Origin: Methanothrix sp.
GTDB taxonomy: Archaea; Halobacteriota; Methanosarcinia; Methanotrichales; Methanotrichaceae
DNA: 62,179 nt
NCBI RefSeq assembly: GCF_026419855.1
Contig: NZ_JAOAKP010000002.1
Span: 1 to 62,179, forward strand
Reading direction: 5' to 3'
Under the pieces are notes generated by a model. It saw only the letters and a program-made list of their open reading frames with translations. It made no database searches and was not told the origin of the DNA. A program made the position numbers and the translations under genes. This document shows, piece by piece, positions 1 through 8,518 of this stretch (the first letter of the stretch is position 1; each line of letters starts with the position of its first letter).

Positions 1-35
1 CTTCCATCTCAATTTCCATCTCACCTTGCCTAAAT
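1..35. mobile_element. right end of a family B miniature element
   Basis: The window opens inside a small repeat. The terminal motif TGCCTAAAT (27-35), followed by a degenerate copy of the conserved outer flank, matches the right end of the elements at 22981-23115 and 47626-47760. The left part lies outside the window. It sits upstream of the histone promoter. Confidence 0.6.
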
Positions 36-150
36 AATGAGGGGCTCAGGATCGAAGCTTGAGAGAAGTTTACAGCAAATTCGTCACGCTGCCGCAGAGG
101 GCGGAGGAAAACGACTCTCTTTTTGAAAATCGCTTTTAAATTCCGATGAA

Positions 151-163
151 AAGGTATATATGC
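151..163 (+). promoter_or_regulatory. TATA box of the histone gene
   Basis: GGTATATATG lies in an AT-rich stretch about 90 nt before the histone start, with a purine-rich GATGAAAA segment just upstream that could be a BRE. A transcript would start near 180 and have a leader of about 65 nt. GAGGGAG just before the ATG is the ribosome binding site. Confidence 0.5.
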
Positions 164-248
164 ACCAAAGAGAGCTCGGAATGCGAATAGGGGATCTTTT
201 CGGTAGCATCGAAATAGTTGCGCCGAGGGGTCTCGAGGAGGGAGCAGA

Positions 249-476
249 ATGGCGGTACTTCCTGTCGCCCCGGTTGCCAGGCTGATAAGAATGGCCGGGG
301 CCAAGAGGGTGAGCGAGGATGCAAGCATCGAGCTTGCTGCGATCCTGGAAAACTATGGTATTGAGATAGCAAAAGAGGCGATAGACTGGGCCAATCATGC
401 GAAGAGGAAGACTGTGAGGGCCGAGGATATAAAAGAGGCCGCAAAGCGGGTGAGACCTGTAAAGCAGGGAGAATAA
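249..476 (+). CDS. archaeal histone
   Basis: A 75-residue histone-fold protein that forms dimers and wraps DNA in chromatin-like particles. The sequence shows the classic layout: a short N-terminal helix (PVAPVARLIRMAGAKRVS), the long central helix from about residue 25, and the C-terminal helix with KRKTVRAEDIKEAAKR, which contains the conserved threonine and arginine of loop 2. There are no tails, as is usual for archaeal histones of 65-70 residues. A GAGGGAG site precedes the ATG. gatE follows 25 nt after the stop, so the two may share a transcript. Confidence 0.95.
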   Translation: MAVLPVAPVARLIRMAGAKRVSEDASIELAAILENYGIEIAKEAIDWANHAKRKTVRAEDIKEAAKRVRPVKQGE

Positions 477-501
477 AACCCCAATTGGAGTGAACATCGA
501 T

Positions 502-2388
502 ATGGATTACCGCGCGCTCGGTCTCGTCTGCGGCATAGAGATTCATCAGCAGCTTGATACAAAATGCAAGCTATTCTGCCGCTGTCCCACTCTGCACAGG
601 GAGGTTGAAGACTCGAACTTCGAGTTCTTCAGGTACCTCAGGCCTGCGAGGAGCGAGCTCGGAGAGATCGACAGGGCTGCCCTAGAGGAAACACTTGTAT
701 CGAGGAGATTCATATACAAATCCTACGATACAACCTGTCTGGTGGAGGCAGATGAGGAGCCTCCAAGGGAGCTCAACCGGGAAGCTCTTGAGATCGCCCT
801 GGTGATCGCACGTCTACTCAGGATGCGTATCGTCGATGAGATCCACACGATGCGCAAGACTGTGATAGATGGCTCGAACACATCTGGTTTTCAGAGGACC
901 GCGTTCATCGCGTCCGGTGGATCCATAGACACATCATGCGGGCCTGTGGGCATAGGCATACTCTGTCTGGAGGAGGAGGCTGCCAGGATAATTGAGGACC
1001 GCGGCGATGAGGTGGTATACTCTCTCGACAGGCTAGGCATCCCGCTCGTCGAGATTGGTACAGCTCCTGATATAGTATCTCCGCAGCACGCTAGAGAGGT
1101 GGCCCAGCACATCGGCATGATACTCAGATCCACAGGCCGGGTCAAGCGCGGCCTCGGCACGATAAGGCAGGACGTGAATGTATCGATCGCTGGCGGCGCA
1201 AGGGTCGAGATCAAGGGCGTTCAGGAGCTGAACCTGATAGAGAGGATAGTCGAGCTGGAGGTCCTCAGGCAGGTGAGGCTGCTCGAGATAAGGGATGAGC
1301 TCCGGAGGAGAGGCGCTCGGGTATGTGGAGATGTTATCGATGCGACCGGTCTTTTCTCAAACACACGCTCAAAGGTCATCGCAAAGGCACTCAAGAGCGG
1401 CGGCGTGGTTCTCGCCACAAGGCTTGTTGGCTTCAACGGGTTGATTGGAGAAGAGGTGCAGCCAGGAAGGCGTCTCGGCACAGAGCTCTCAGACAGGGCA
1501 AAGCGCGCTGGTGTCGGTGGCATATTCCACACTGATGAGCTGCCGGCATATGGAATAACAGAAGAGGAGGTATCATCGCTCAGGCACCTGTTGAGCTGCG
1601 GGGAGAGCGATGCTGTGGTGATGGTGGCAGCGCCTCCTGAGAGAGCGAGAAAGGCTATGGATGCTGTGATCGAGCGCGCCCGCGAGGCGCTTGTGTGTGT
1701 GCCTGAAGAGACCAGGAGAGCGCTTCCTGATGGCACATCTGAGTACATGCGTCCGCTTCCAGGATCTGCCAGGATGTACCCCGAGACGGATGTACAGCCT
1801 GTCGTTATTAATAAGGAGATGGTTGAGCAGCTGAGGCTTCCAGAGCTTGTCGTGGAGAGGGCTGAGAGGTACCAGAGGGAGTACGGTCTCAGCCCGGAGC
1901 AGGCCAGGATAATGGCGGCCTCATCAAACTACCAGCTCTTCGAGGAGATCGTGAGGGCATACGGCGTGCAGCCATCGCTAGTCGTGAGATCTCTCGAGTC
2001 CACGCCCGTCGAGCTTGCGAGAGACGGCGTGCCGGTTTACAGGCTCAGCGAGAGGCATTTCATGAGCTGCTTCGCTCTCCTCTCACAGAACAGGATCGCA
2101 AAGGAGGGCATACCAGCGCTCCTCAAGGCCATGGCCGAGAACCCTGATGCTGATCCGGAAGCGGCAGCGCAGGCAGCAGGTCTTATGAGCCTGGGCGCAT
2201 CAGAGGTCGAGAGGATAGTCCATGAGATTGTCTCCGCAAAGATCGATCTCGTCAGAGAGCGTGGAGAGCGTGCGATCGGACCTCTCATGGGGCTTGCGAT
2301 GGAGCAGCTGCGGGGCCGGGCTGATGGCGCAGCTGTGAGTTCTCTGATAAAGAAGGAGATAAACGCAATCCTCGGGAGACCTGTCTGA
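502..2388 (+). CDS. gatE: Glu-tRNA(Gln) amidotransferase subunit E (GatE)
   Basis: The archaeal-specific GatE works with GatD to convert misacylated Glu-tRNA(Gln) to Gln-tRNA(Gln), which is how archaea make Gln-tRNA. About 628 residues, the usual GatE length. It has the GatB/E fold (N-terminal CGIEIHQQLDTKCKLFCRC and the HTMRKTVIDGSNTSGFQRT segment), an AspRS-like GAD insertion in the middle, and a C-terminal YqeY-like helical tail (ALLKAMAENP onward). I place the start at ATG 502 rather than GTG 490 because GGAGTGA at 487-493 is a well-spaced ribosome binding site. gatD is not in the window. Confidence 0.95.
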   Translation: MDYRALGLVCGIEIHQQLDTKCKLFCRCPTLHREVEDSNFEFFRYLRPARSELGEIDRAALEETLVSRRFIYKSYDTTCLVEADEEPPRELNREALEIALVIARLLRMRIVDEIHTMRKTVIDGSNTSGFQRTAFIASGGSIDTSCGPVGIGILCLEEEAARIIEDRGDEVVYSLDRLGIPLVEIGTAPDIVSPQHAREVAQHIGMILRSTGRVKRGLGTIRQDVNVSIAGGARVEIKGVQELNLIERIVELEVLRQVRLLEIRDELRRRGARVCGDVIDATGLFSNTRSKVIAKALKSGGVVLATRLVGFNGLIGEEVQPGRRLGTELSDRAKRAGVGGIFHTDELPAYGITEEEVSSLRHLLSCGESDAVVMVAAPPERARKAMDAVIERAREALVCVPEETRRALPDGTSEYMRPLPGSARMYPETDVQPVVINKEMVEQLRLPELVVERAERYQREYGLSPEQARIMAASSNYQLFEEIVRAYGVQPSLVVRSLESTPVELARDGVPVYRLSERHFMSCFALLSQNRIAKEGIPALLKAMAENPDADPEAAAQAAGLMSLGASEVERIVHEIVSAKIDLVRERGERAIGPLMGLAMEQLRGRADGAAVSSLIKKEINAILGRPV

Positions 2389-2491
2389 TACACTCCACAG
2401 CGATCCCGACCGGCCTTTTTCATCCATGAGATTGTTAGTGCTCCTTTCGTTGAATTTGGCACGGCTGGCTGATGCCTGATGTTCACCCTGC

Positions 2492-3511
2492 TCATTTCTC
2501 AATCAAGGTCTCTGATGTGTGCGTCTTTCTTACCACGAAATCGATGACCACGTTGTAGATCCTGGGGGCATAGCTTCTGACGACTCCTTTGTACAGGAGA
2601 GCTATCTCGCAGCCGAGCTCCCGGGCTTTTTCCTCTATAATCCTGACATCCCTGTACAGGTCATCCCCTGGGGCGAACGTGTAGTAGTGCACCACGCCCC
2701 CACTCTTCACGGTGCGGATTGCCTCTGAGAGAAAGATCGACGCAGAGTGCGGCAGGTTCATCAAGACATGATCTGCCTGATCTGCAAGATCCTCCGTGAG
2801 AGCGGCAGCGTCACCCTCGCGTATCTCCACATCCAGGCGGTTCATCCTCGCGTTCTCCCTGAGAAGATTTACTGCGTGGGGATTCTTGTCTATAGCGATC
2901 ACCCTCGCGCCACGTTTCGCCAGGAGAAGCGAGAAGGGGCCCACTCCTGCGAACATATCGACCACGGTATCACCGGGGCGCACCTGCTCTGCAACCCTGA
3001 GCCGCTCGGTGCTGAGCCTCGGCGAGAAGTATGCGCGCTCAAGATCGACCTTGTAGCGGATGCCGTGCTCTCTATGAATGGTTGTAGTCTTCCTATCTCC
3101 TGCCACATATCTGTACCTGCGAAGCCTGAACTCCCCCTCGACATCTGATATGGGTGTGAGAACCGTCCGAATCCCTCTGTGCACTGACATGATCGCATCC
3201 GCGACCCGCTCAGGCTCCTCGTCCTCAACCACGGCTATATCTCCGATGGTCTCGAAGCTCGGTTTTCTGCCCAGGATCTCCTCAACGGTGATCCTTCTCC
3301 GATCCTCCTCGAACTCCATGCGGACGATCTCAACATCCGCGATATCCCTCAGCGCATCAGGGTCGATGCTCTCGAGAACTGGAATGTATATGTGAGAATC
3401 GTCTGATCGGATGCGCTTTTCCCTGTCGAGAGCGCCCATCTCTATGAGAACCCTCCGTATCCGCTCGCCCATCGAGCGCGGCACCTTCACTCCAGGTGTG
3501 AGCTCAGACAT
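2492..3511 (-). CDS. trm5: tRNA (guanine(37)-N1)-methyltransferase (Trm5 family)
   Basis: Makes m1G37 next to the anticodon, which prevents frameshifting. 339 residues, with an N-terminal domain and a C-terminal Rossmann methylase. SAM-binding motif I is DMFAGVGPFSLLLAKRG, motif II is VIAIDKNP, and the catalytic NLP-type motif is MNLPHSAS. These are typical of archaeal/eukaryotic Trm5 rather than bacterial TrmD. It converges on gatE, with about 100 nt between the stops. The subtype (Trm5a, b or c) cannot be assigned from inspection alone. Confidence 0.92.
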   Translation of the reverse strand: MSELTPGVKVPRSMGERIRRVLIEMGALDREKRIRSDDSHIYIPVLESIDPDALRDIADVEIVRMEFEEDRRRITVEEILGRKPSFETIGDIAVVEDEEPERVADAIMSVHRGIRTVLTPISDVEGEFRLRRYRYVAGDRKTTTIHREHGIRYKVDLERAYFSPRLSTERLRVAEQVRPGDTVVDMFAGVGPFSLLLAKRGARVIAIDKNPHAVNLLRENARMNRLDVEIREGDAAALTEDLADQADHVLMNLPHSASIFLSEAIRTVKSGGVVHYYTFAPGDDLYRDVRIIEEKARELGCEIALLYKGVVRSYAPRIYNVVIDFVVRKTHTSETLIEK

Positions 3512-3643
3512 CTTAACACGCTGCCCGCAGGAAGTTTCTGTGGCTTACCACTGGCTGAACTTGCAATACTCAGATATCGGACATGCTGCAAAGACCTATT
3601 TTATGGGGATCTCCTGAACATTTGAGCATGAGGCCTTCGACGT

Positions 3644-3691
3644 GCTTCGACATGGTCGATGCCTCTCAACGTGGTCGAGAGCAGTCGAAGC
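3644..3691. other. nested inverted repeat upstream of nadC
   Basis: Outer arms GCTTCGAC (3644-3651) and GTCGAAGC (3684-3691) enclose inner arms CTCTC (3663-3667) and GAGAG (3677-3681). This predicts a stacked hairpin or a protein-binding palindrome about 120 nt before the chosen nadC start. A possible TATA (GGCTAATATC, near 3748) lies between it and the gene, so it may be upstream of the transcript. Function unknown. Confidence 0.45.
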
Positions 3692-3812
3692 GCAGGAAGC
3701 CCTGATCTTCTGCCCAAAGAGTAAGTCACAGTTTTGCCAAAAGGCTAATATCTCCTCAAATAATAGACTTTTCCGCCCAAAAGATGAAGTAGAGATTCGG
3801 AGACCGGTAAAG

Positions 3813-4646
3813 TTGAGAATCGGCAGGCATGTTGCTATCGATTTATTGAGATTTCTTGAGGAAGACCTTGGCGAGTGGGACGACTCAACAGGGATGGTTC
3901 CAGATTTGGATGTGGATGCGGCTATAATCTCAAAGGAAGATTGCATACTCGCCGGCCTCGAGGAGGTCTCGGAGCTCTTCGAGTACCTTGATGTGGATGC
4001 GGATCCTCTCTTCGACGATGGAGAGTACGCGACTGCCGGGGCTGAGGTCATGGCTCTCCACGGCTGCGCCCGGAACATCCTGAGGGGCGAGAGGGTGGCT
4101 CTGAACATGCTGGGCAGGATGAGCGGCATAGCGACTCTGACAAGAGAGTGCGTTCTGAGGGCGCAGAACGTGAAGGTAGCATGCACGAGAAAGACCACGC
4201 CTGGATTCAGGTACTTCGAGAAGAAGGCTGTCCTGATCGGCGGAGGGGATACGCACAGGTTCAACCTATCAGGAGCTGTGATGATAAAGGACAATCACAT
4301 AGCGATAATGGGCCTTGAAAATGCGATAAATGAAGCGAGGAAGCGCGCCAGCTTCACCAAGAAAATAGAGGTCGAGGTGGAGGATCTGGATACGATGGTG
4401 AGGGCTGCAGAGCTCGGAGCTGATATCATAATGTTCGACAACATGGATCCTGAGGATATAAAAAGGGGCGTCGCGATGCTCGAGGAGATGGGTGTGAGAT
4501 CGAGAGTAATACTCGAGGCCTCAGGAGGGATAAACCCAGGCAACCTTGAGGTATATGCATCGACAGGCGTGGATGTGATATCGATGGGGGCCCTCACACG
4601 CAGCGCCAGGTGGATTGACTTCAGCATGGAGGTCCGCAATGGATGA
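3813..4646 (+). CDS. nadC: nicotinate-nucleotide pyrophosphorylase (quinolinate phosphoribosyltransferase)
   Basis: Converts quinolinate and PRPP to nicotinate mononucleotide in de novo NAD synthesis. The body has the family hallmarks ERVALNMLGRMSGIAT, CTRKTTPGFRYFEKKA, MIKDNHIA and LEASGGINPGNLEVYA, which bind PRPP and quinolinate. The frame is open back to GTG 3642, but those extra 57 residues look non-coding and include the palindrome region. TTG 3813 has GGAGA 9 nt upstream and gives 277 residues, the normal family length. nadA and nadB are not adjacent. Confidence 0.93.
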   Translation: MRIGRHVAIDLLRFLEEDLGEWDDSTGMVPDLDVDAAIISKEDCILAGLEEVSELFEYLDVDADPLFDDGEYATAGAEVMALHGCARNILRGERVALNMLGRMSGIATLTRECVLRAQNVKVACTRKTTPGFRYFEKKAVLIGGGDTHRFNLSGAVMIKDNHIAIMGLENAINEARKRASFTKKIEVEVEDLDTMVRAAELGADIIMFDNMDPEDIKRGVAMLEEMGVRSRVILEASGGINPGNLEVYASTGVDVISMGALTRSARWIDFSMEVRNG

Positions 4647-4662
4647 AGAGCGGTGAGCGCAT

Positions 4663-5811
4663 ATGCGATACATCTATCTGCTTCTCCTTCTCGTAATTCA
4701 TGCGTCTCCGGCAGCAGGAAATAACGATGACCAGAGCGTGAGCTTCCAGGAGTTCACCCTGAGCATCGGAGACCGCGTGGAGATCGGTGATTACAGGGCC
4801 GAGCTGGTGGACATACAGTCCCTCAAGGATGGGCTTGTTGTTCTGCGTGTCACTCAGGGCAGCAAGTTCGAAGAGCAGAGGGTCGTGATAGAGGGCAGCC
4901 CGAACAGCTTCAACGGCGGTGCGGAGGAGGGGGGCCTGACTCTCACAATAACAGACATATTCGATGAGGAGTCGGCCAAGCTCAGGGTCGAGTACAGGGA
5001 GAGCCTGGGAACGCCGAGGAAGAGAGCTGCTGAGAAGCGTGAGCCGAGGGCTGCTCCGAATCTGGTTATAGAGAAGAGCTTCGATAAGAGCACGGTGAAC
5101 TACGGGGAGGAGGTTAAGGTAACTGTAACAGTGAGAAACGTCGGGACCGAGGCTGCCAGGAGTGTGGAGGTTTACGACATACCTCCGCTGGCAGAATTTG
5201 CATACATAGCAGGATACCCGCCAAAGATAAAGAGCGAGCTCGGTCCCGGAGAGACCGATTCCGCGGTATATGTCATGCGCGCCGTGAAGGAGGGGCTCGT
5301 CAAGGTTCCCCAGATAGAGGTCAGATACAAGGACGCAAAGGACAGGATCAGGACGAACACAACGGAATCTTTTGAGATAATAGTCGCACCTCCGAAAAGG
5401 CCGAATCTAATTGCAAGGATAAACGTCACAAATGTCACACCCGGAGAGGCAGCTCCAATAGAGGTGATCATAGATAACACCGGCCAGGCGACTGCAACGA
5501 TGGTGGAGGTCAGCTCTGAGGTGAAGCCGCCAGAAGGGCTCAGATGCACCGGTCTGGATCAGCTGATCCCGGAGATACCCCCTGGAAGCGCGAAGCGCTA
5601 CACAGCGGAGCTGAGGGGGGAGAGAAGCGGCAACTACACAATCACACTGAGCGTGAGCTACCGCAGCGGAGAGACCGTGTCAATCACCAAGACATCTGCA
5701 AGCGTGAGTGTTCTCGAACGAGAGTATAAATATCTGTATTACCTACTCGTTCTACCATTGATGCTAGTGGGGTTATGGGTGTACAAAAGATACAAGGAAT
5801 ATAAATACTAA
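4663..5811 (+). CDS. secreted/membrane-anchored CARDB-like surface protein
   Basis: 382 residues. It has an N-terminal signal peptide (MRYIYLLLLLVIHASPAAG), a short beta domain, then two CARDB/COG1361-type domains: NLVIEKSFDKSTVNYGEEVKVTVTVRN from about residue 135, and NLIARINVTNVTPGEAAPIEVIIDN from about residue 250. A C-terminal transmembrane helix (YYLLVLPLMLVGLWVYK) is followed by a short basic tail. Such proteins are typical of the S-layer-associated cell surface of Methanosarcinales. It begins 16 nt after nadC and may be cotranscribed, though no functional link is evident. Exact role unknown. Confidence 0.8.
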   Translation: MRYIYLLLLLVIHASPAAGNNDDQSVSFQEFTLSIGDRVEIGDYRAELVDIQSLKDGLVVLRVTQGSKFEEQRVVIEGSPNSFNGGAEEGGLTLTITDIFDEESAKLRVEYRESLGTPRKRAAEKREPRAAPNLVIEKSFDKSTVNYGEEVKVTVTVRNVGTEAARSVEVYDIPPLAEFAYIAGYPPKIKSELGPGETDSAVYVMRAVKEGLVKVPQIEVRYKDAKDRIRTNTTESFEIIVAPPKRPNLIARINVTNVTPGEAAPIEVIIDNTGQATATMVEVSSEVKPPEGLRCTGLDQLIPEIPPGSAKRYTAELRGERSGNYTITLSVSYRSGETVSITKTSASVSVLEREYKYLYYLLVLPLMLVGLWVYKRYKEYKY

Positions 5812-5858
5812 CAGTTATAGTAATCATATGAATGGTGCTGCTGGGATGAAAATAAGTG

Positions 5859-5868
5859 CATATAAAAG
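5859..5868 (+). promoter_or_regulatory. TATA box of the CetZ-like gene
   Basis: GCATATAAAAGC lies 22-31 nt before ATG 5890. With initiation about 25 nt downstream of the box, the mRNA would be leaderless or nearly so, which agrees with the absence of a clear ribosome binding site. Confidence 0.5.
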
Positions 5869-5889
5869 CCCAGGAACGGGTTCGAGATC

Positions 5890-6993
5890 ATGTTGAACGT
5901 ACTCATGTTGGGTGTCGGCCAGTGCGGCAATAGGATACTGGATGCCGTGAACAGACAGGCCTTCGGTGGCTCCAGGCTGGCGAAGTACTACTCCAAGCAG
6001 AGGTTTCCGAGCCGGGTTGAGACGATCGCCATTAACACCGCCATAAACGATCTCAAGGAGCTCAAGTTCACCGCCGCAAAGGACAGGCTTCATGTGCCAA
6101 ACCTGCATGGAGTTGGCGCGAACAGGAACAAGGGCAAGCAGGGCTTCTGGGAGAACCAGGAGATGATCCTGGAGGAGATAGAGAAGCGGGGCGATTTTGA
6201 TCTGATATTCGTGATGACCTCTGTCTCCGGTGGCACGGGATCGTCATTCTCCCCCCTCATGATTCACGAGCTCAAGAAGAGGTACAAGAACGCCACGATA
6301 GTGCCGATCGCTGTTCTTCCCTTCCGGGAGGAAGGCACGATATACCTTCAGAATGCTGCCTTCTGCCTTAGAGAGATGATAGAGGTCGAGGCAGACGGCA
6401 TGATACTTGTGGATAACCAGTACCTCAAGAGGTTCAGCGGCGATATCGCATCCGCATACGACAGAATCAACACAATGGTGGCCCAGAGGCTTCTCTTCCT
6501 AATAGAGGCTCTGGACAGCGAGATGCTATCAGTCACAGACCTCGGCGACTTCAAGACTGTGATGAGCGGCGGCCTGCGGATGGGCACACTCGGATACTAC
6601 CAGGCGGACAAGAAGAGTCCATCGGTTAGGGCGGCGATAAAGAACAGCCTGCGCGAGGTTGGTCTTCTCTATCCCGCCAACGTCGACGCTGGAGAGGCAG
6701 GCAGGGCCATGATAGTGATACAGGGCTCCAGAGAGTATCTGGATGTTGATGAGATAACAAAGGAGATCGAGTCCCTGACGGAGACAATAGGCCACGTCTT
6801 CAAGGGCATAGTTATAAAGAAGGGCGAGCCGAGGGTGCTCTCTGTTCTCTCACTTGAGAGGGCGCCCGGCCTGGTGGAGCTGTACGAAAAGGCGAAGTGG
6901 GCCATCCAGGAGGAGCGCGAGCGGAAGGACAGGGCCAGAAGCGAGCTGTACGAGGCGTTCGAGCAGATAAATGATCTAGAGGAGATCTACTGA
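5890..6993 (+). CDS. CetZ/FtsZ-family tubulin-like GTPase
   Basis: 367-residue tubulin/FtsZ superfamily protein. The GTP-binding parts are visible: the N-terminal GVGQCGNRI loop, the tubulin signature SVSGGTGSSFSP (near residue 116) and the T7-region segment NTMVAQRLLFLIEAL. The C-terminus is a charged helical tail (EERERKDRARSELYEAFEQ). The QCGN start and overall pattern fit the CetZ group, which controls cell shape in haloarchaea, better than canonical FtsZ. In this organism a role in shape, sheath or filament organisation is only inferred. It overlaps the 3' end of the photolyase gene by 7 bp on the opposite strand. Confidence 0.85.
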   Translation: MLNVLMLGVGQCGNRILDAVNRQAFGGSRLAKYYSKQRFPSRVETIAINTAINDLKELKFTAAKDRLHVPNLHGVGANRNKGKQGFWENQEMILEEIEKRGDFDLIFVMTSVSGGTGSSFSPLMIHELKKRYKNATIVPIAVLPFREEGTIYLQNAAFCLREMIEVEADGMILVDNQYLKRFSGDIASAYDRINTMVAQRLLFLIEALDSEMLSVTDLGDFKTVMSGGLRMGTLGYYQADKKSPSVRAAIKNSLREVGLLYPANVDAGEAGRAMIVIQGSREYLDVDEITKEIESLTETIGHVFKGIVIKKGEPRVLSVLSLERAPGLVELYEKAKWAIQEERERKDRARSELYEAFEQINDLEEIY

Positions 6994-8318
6994 TCCGCCA
7001 TCCGGGAGATGCGATTGATGTACTCCCGGACATCAAACTTTCTTCTCATCCCATCATAGCTCATGTATCTTATCTTTCCAAATACCGGCCTCTCTTTGAA
7101 CGGCCGGTCATGGAGACCCCCAATGCACCATCCGCAGCCGGCATAGCCGTTCGGGTCGCGACCGTCGAGCTCGTATCTGTCGTTGAGGAGTATTGCAGTC
7201 ATGAGCGCATCCTCTGGAGACTCCGACCACTCCAGTATCTTCTTTGCCCAGTACATCCTGAGATAGCCGTGCATCTTTCCCCTTACAAGCATCTCACGCT
7301 GGGCTGCGTTCCAGAGGTCGTCGTGTGTATTCGCGCCCTCCAGCTCTTCATAAGAGTAGATGTAATCTCGCCTGTCGGTTCTGTGGTCCTCTAAAGTCCT
7401 GCGCGCCCATTCAGGCATGCCCTCCATGGAGTCGTAATGCTCGTTGTGGTAACAGAAGTTGTCTGAGAGCTCCCTGCGCACGATCAGCTCATCGAGAAAC
7501 TCCCCATGACCCCCCAGGGCCATGATATTCAGGGCAATCCGCTGGGCTGAGATCTGTCCGAAGTGGAGGTACGGAGAGAGGCCGGACTGGACGTCTCTTG
7601 CCGGATCGTTGCGATGCGATGCGTACCACTCCAGGCCTTCTGTTATGAAGCGCTCCAGCTGCTTGGCTGCGGCCCGTTCGCCGGAGCGGATCCTGCAGAT
7701 CGAAGCGTTCTGGGTGCCTGGGTAGGGCCATCTGTTCTCCATCCTCTCTCTCCAGGGTCTGGGCGGTGGACCCGGAGCCGGAAACTCCTCCATGAACTCT
7801 GCGAGGTGCCTCTTGATCTTCAACCTGAACGTCTGTGCGGACCACTCCTGCTTCTGCGACGCAATCCAGCACGGGACTATGTTGTGCGCATCCACCTCGT
7901 GAAATGGTATTTCTATACGATCTGCGACCATAGATTTCCAGGTTCGCGAGATCCTGAGCGGGCTGAAGTCTGCGACCAGCATCCCTGCTCCGGAATCGTC
8001 AATGATCTCAGGCATAACATCGCCAGGATCTCCGTGTGCGAGCATGAACACGATACCGAGGCTTGAAAGCCGCTGCTCAAGCTCTCTCAATCCATCAAGC
8101 ATGAACCTGTAGGAGAGATCGCCTGCGCCCGCCTCCAGGAACCTCGGCGTCAGGCAGAAGGCCACAGCAAGTGACTCATTCAGCCTCTTGGCCATCTCAA
8201 GAGCGTACAGCAGAGCCCAGTTATCGCTGACGCGCTGGTCACGGCTCATCCAGTAGATTACAGGCCCGCGAGCCTCGCCGCCGCGAATCGCTCTGATCCT
8301 CCCGGGATTTACGTGCAT
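6987..8318 (-). CDS. phr: class II CPD deoxyribodipyrimidine photolyase
   Basis: Light-driven repair of cyclobutane pyrimidine dimers using FADH-. 443 residues with an N-terminal antenna-type Rossmann domain (YWMSRDQRVSDNWALLYAL) and a C-terminal helical FAD domain. The C-terminal block NGYAGCGWCIGGLHDRPF, followed by FGKIRYMSYDGMRRKF, is diagnostic of class II enzymes. Conserved WNAAQREM and ARRTLEDH segments precede it. An AT-rich TTAAATATTA-type box lies close upstream of ATG 8318, suggesting a short leader. Its presence in an anaerobe suggests occasional light exposure, consistent with a buoyant, gas-vacuolate lifestyle (inference). Confidence 0.95.
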   Translation of the reverse strand: MHVNPGRIRAIRGGEARGPVIYWMSRDQRVSDNWALLYALEMAKRLNESLAVAFCLTPRFLEAGAGDLSYRFMLDGLRELEQRLSSLGIVFMLAHGDPGDVMPEIIDDSGAGMLVADFSPLRISRTWKSMVADRIEIPFHEVDAHNIVPCWIASQKQEWSAQTFRLKIKRHLAEFMEEFPAPGPPPRPWRERMENRWPYPGTQNASICRIRSGERAAAKQLERFITEGLEWYASHRNDPARDVQSGLSPYLHFGQISAQRIALNIMALGGHGEFLDELIVRRELSDNFCYHNEHYDSMEGMPEWARRTLEDHRTDRRDYIYSYEELEGANTHDDLWNAAQREMLVRGKMHGYLRMYWAKKILEWSESPEDALMTAILLNDRYELDGRDPNGYAGCGWCIGGLHDRPFKERPVFGKIRYMSYDGMRRKFDVREYINRISRMADQ

Positions 8319-8518
8319 GGCCGATAACTGTTAAATATTATGATTCGTTACTGATTATTTTGTCTTACGGTTGCTTGTAAGACGACTGCTGGGAGGGAAG
8401 AGATCGCGCACCCATTGAGCTGATGCATCTCCGTTTACGATGCATCTCGGGCAGTGACATGTCCTGTGAATCTCTCCGCCATGGCAGTCAGGCTATCGAC
8501 AGCCCCGAGGTGTTGGGT

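Noticed and set aside
3642-3812. Upstream extension of nadC to GTG 3642
   Set aside because: The residues do not resemble the family, the stretch contains the palindrome and a TATA-like box, and TTG 3813 has a good ribosome site and gives the normal length.
8423-8518. Upstream extension of the pyrophosphatase gene
   Set aside because: The extra 32 residues are not family-like, and GAGGTG is correctly spaced for TTG 8519.
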